Positions 6,580-6,919 of a stretch of 6,919 nt of DNA are shown here, in pieces. The position numbers were made by a program, and so were the translations under genes. The notes under the pieces are model-generated. The model worked only from the letters and a program-made list of their open reading frames with translations. It was not told where the DNA came from and ran no database searches. The stretch comes from an uncultured Eubacteriales bacterium (GTDB lineage: Bacteria; Bacillota_A; Clostridia; Peptostreptococcales; Anaerovoracaceae): contig CACYHM010000052.1 of assembly GCA_902774195.1 (NCBI GenBank), positions 1 through 6,919 of the forward strand. Direction: 5' to 3'. Position 1 is the stretch's first letter, and each line of letters starts with the position of its first letter.

Positions 6580-6762
6580 ATGAAAAAATTACTGTTTTTC
6601 GCAGGTCTTATCGGCGGCGTTGTAGGAACACTCGCGTACATCAACAAGAACGGTCTTCCGATCATCGGAAACATCACGATGCATCTCCCGATCAAACTCA
6701 AATATGACGGCTGGGACCTTTTCACAAAAGGAATCGAGATCGCTGAGGACCTGACCAAGTAA
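6580..6762 (+). CDS. Small single-span membrane protein of unknown function
   Basis: A 60-residue protein I do not recognise. MKK is followed by one hydrophobic segment (LLFFAGLIGGVVGTLAYI, residues 4-21) with a glycine-rich middle, then a short polar tail with KNGLPIIGNITMHLPIKLKYDGW and an acidic amphipathic C-terminus (FTKGIEIAEDLTK). The span could be an uncleaved anchor or a signal peptide; no lipobox cysteine is present. Evidence that it is a real gene is strong: an extended -10 promoter, the ribosome binding site AAGGAAGGAG (6564-6573) ideally spaced from the ATG, and an intrinsic terminator 33 bases after the stop. All eight Ile codons are ATC and there is no Arg codon, whereas the neighbours use ATA and AGG freely. 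This bias suggests high expression. It appears to be a one-gene transcription unit. Confidence 0.85.
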   Translation: MKKLLFFAGLIGGVVGTLAYINKNGLPIIGNITMHLPIKLKYDGWDLFTKGIEIAEDLTK

Positions 6763-6794
6763 GAGAGTTTCAGAACCTGAGCACGATACGATCA

Positions 6795-6827
6795 ATACGA
6801 TCCGCGATCCGCGGGTCGTATTTTTTT
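6795..6827 (+). terminator. Strong intrinsic terminator after the small membrane protein gene
   Basis: ATACGATCCGCG (6795-6806) pairs with CGCGGGTCGTAT (6810-6821) in a 12-bp stem with one G-U pair and a 3-base loop, followed directly by T residues through 6827. It should end transcripts of the small gene and insulate the next gene. An extra copy of ATACGATC (6786-6793) precedes the left arm. Confidence 0.92.
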
Positions 6828-6837
6828 GAGAAAAGTA

Positions 6838-6843
6838 TTGACA
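6838..6843 (+). promoter_or_regulatory. Consensus -35 (TTGACA) of the last gene's promoter
   Basis: TTGACA is a perfect -35 hexamer just after the terminator. The matching -10 is unclear: at 17-18 bases the sequence is poor, CATATT (6864-6869) is at 20 bases and GATAAA (6857-6862) at 13. A sub-optimal -10 would fit a regulated promoter. Confidence 0.55.
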
Positions 6844-6852
6844 GGATGAAAT

Positions 6853-6881
6853 ATATGATAAAACATATTTGTATCAAATAT
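6853..6881. promoter_or_regulatory. Operator-like palindromes in the promoter of the last gene
   Basis: ATATTTGTATCAAATAT (6865-6881) is a perfect palindrome with 7-bp arms around TAT. A second, overlapping inverted repeat, ATATG (6853-6857) / CATAT (6864-6868), sits just upstream, and the TGATA/TATCA words at 6856-6860 and 6872-6876 are also symmetric. The block lies between the -35 and the ribosome binding site, where a bound repressor would block RNA polymerase. The regulator family is not identifiable. Confidence 0.5.
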
Positions 6882-6897
6882 AAATGAGGTGTGAGCA

Positions 6898-6919
6898 ATG
6901 CAATATGACTACCGCGAAG
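6898..6919 (+). CDS. Start of an unidentified gene, cut by the window edge
   Basis: An ATG at 6898 preceded by GAGGTG (6886-6891) opens a frame reading MQYDYRE before the window ends. Promoter, operator-like palindrome and ribosome binding site all point to it as a real start. Seven residues are too few to name a product. Confidence 0.6.

Noticed and set aside
6786..6812. Short direct repeats (ATACGATC twice, GATCCGC twice) as an attachment site or repeat array
   Set aside because: They are mostly explained by the terminator stem and are too short and few to be a repeat array or integration site.

Overview
The window reads as chromosomal DNA of an anaerobic, low-to-mid-GC-lineage Firmicute (Clostridia-like), judged only from gene content and signals. 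The genes carry strong Shine-Dalgarno sites and heavy use of ATA (Ile) and AGG/AGA (Arg) codons in a GC-rich background. They include a clostridial-style GH13 amylase joined to a GH77 glucanotransferase, an AGCS alanine/glycine symporter and a small stand-alone Smr protein. A family-level assignment would be a guess. All six genes lie on the + strand. No mobile element, CRISPR array, rRNA or tRNA was seen.

Region 1 (2-2389) is the C-terminal 795 residues of a glycogen/maltodextrin enzyme that fuses a GH13 alpha-glucan hydrolase/debranching module to a complete GH77 4-alpha-glucanotransferase (MalQ-like) module. Both catalytic triads are intact. Region 2 (2452-3630) follows on the same strand with short gaps: an 81-residue Smr-domain protein, then a DMT/EamA-family transporter. 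The transporter gene carries a perfect terminator-like hairpin plus T-tract inside its own reading frame.

Region 3 (3633-6515) starts after a 3' hairpin and a probable extended -10 promoter. It is a tight two-gene operon: a divergent AGCS-family sodium:amino-acid symporter and, 7 bases downstream, an ATP-grasp ligase. The pairing suggests uptake of a small amino acid coupled to its ATP-dependent ligation; the product is unknown.

Region 4 (6512-6827) is a compact stand-alone unit: an extended -10 promoter that overlaps the previous stop codon, a strong RBS, a 60-residue single-span membrane protein of unknown function, and a textbook intrinsic terminator. All eight of its isoleucine codons are ATC, unlike its ATA-rich neighbours, which suggests high expression. 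Region 5 (6828-6919) is an AT-rich control region with a consensus -35 and a perfect 17-base palindrome, followed by the first seven codons of another gene cut off by the window edge.

No obviously new multi-gene system is present. The items most worth a second look are the highly biased small membrane protein, the symporter/ATP-grasp pair, the intragenic terminator and the operator-like palindrome.
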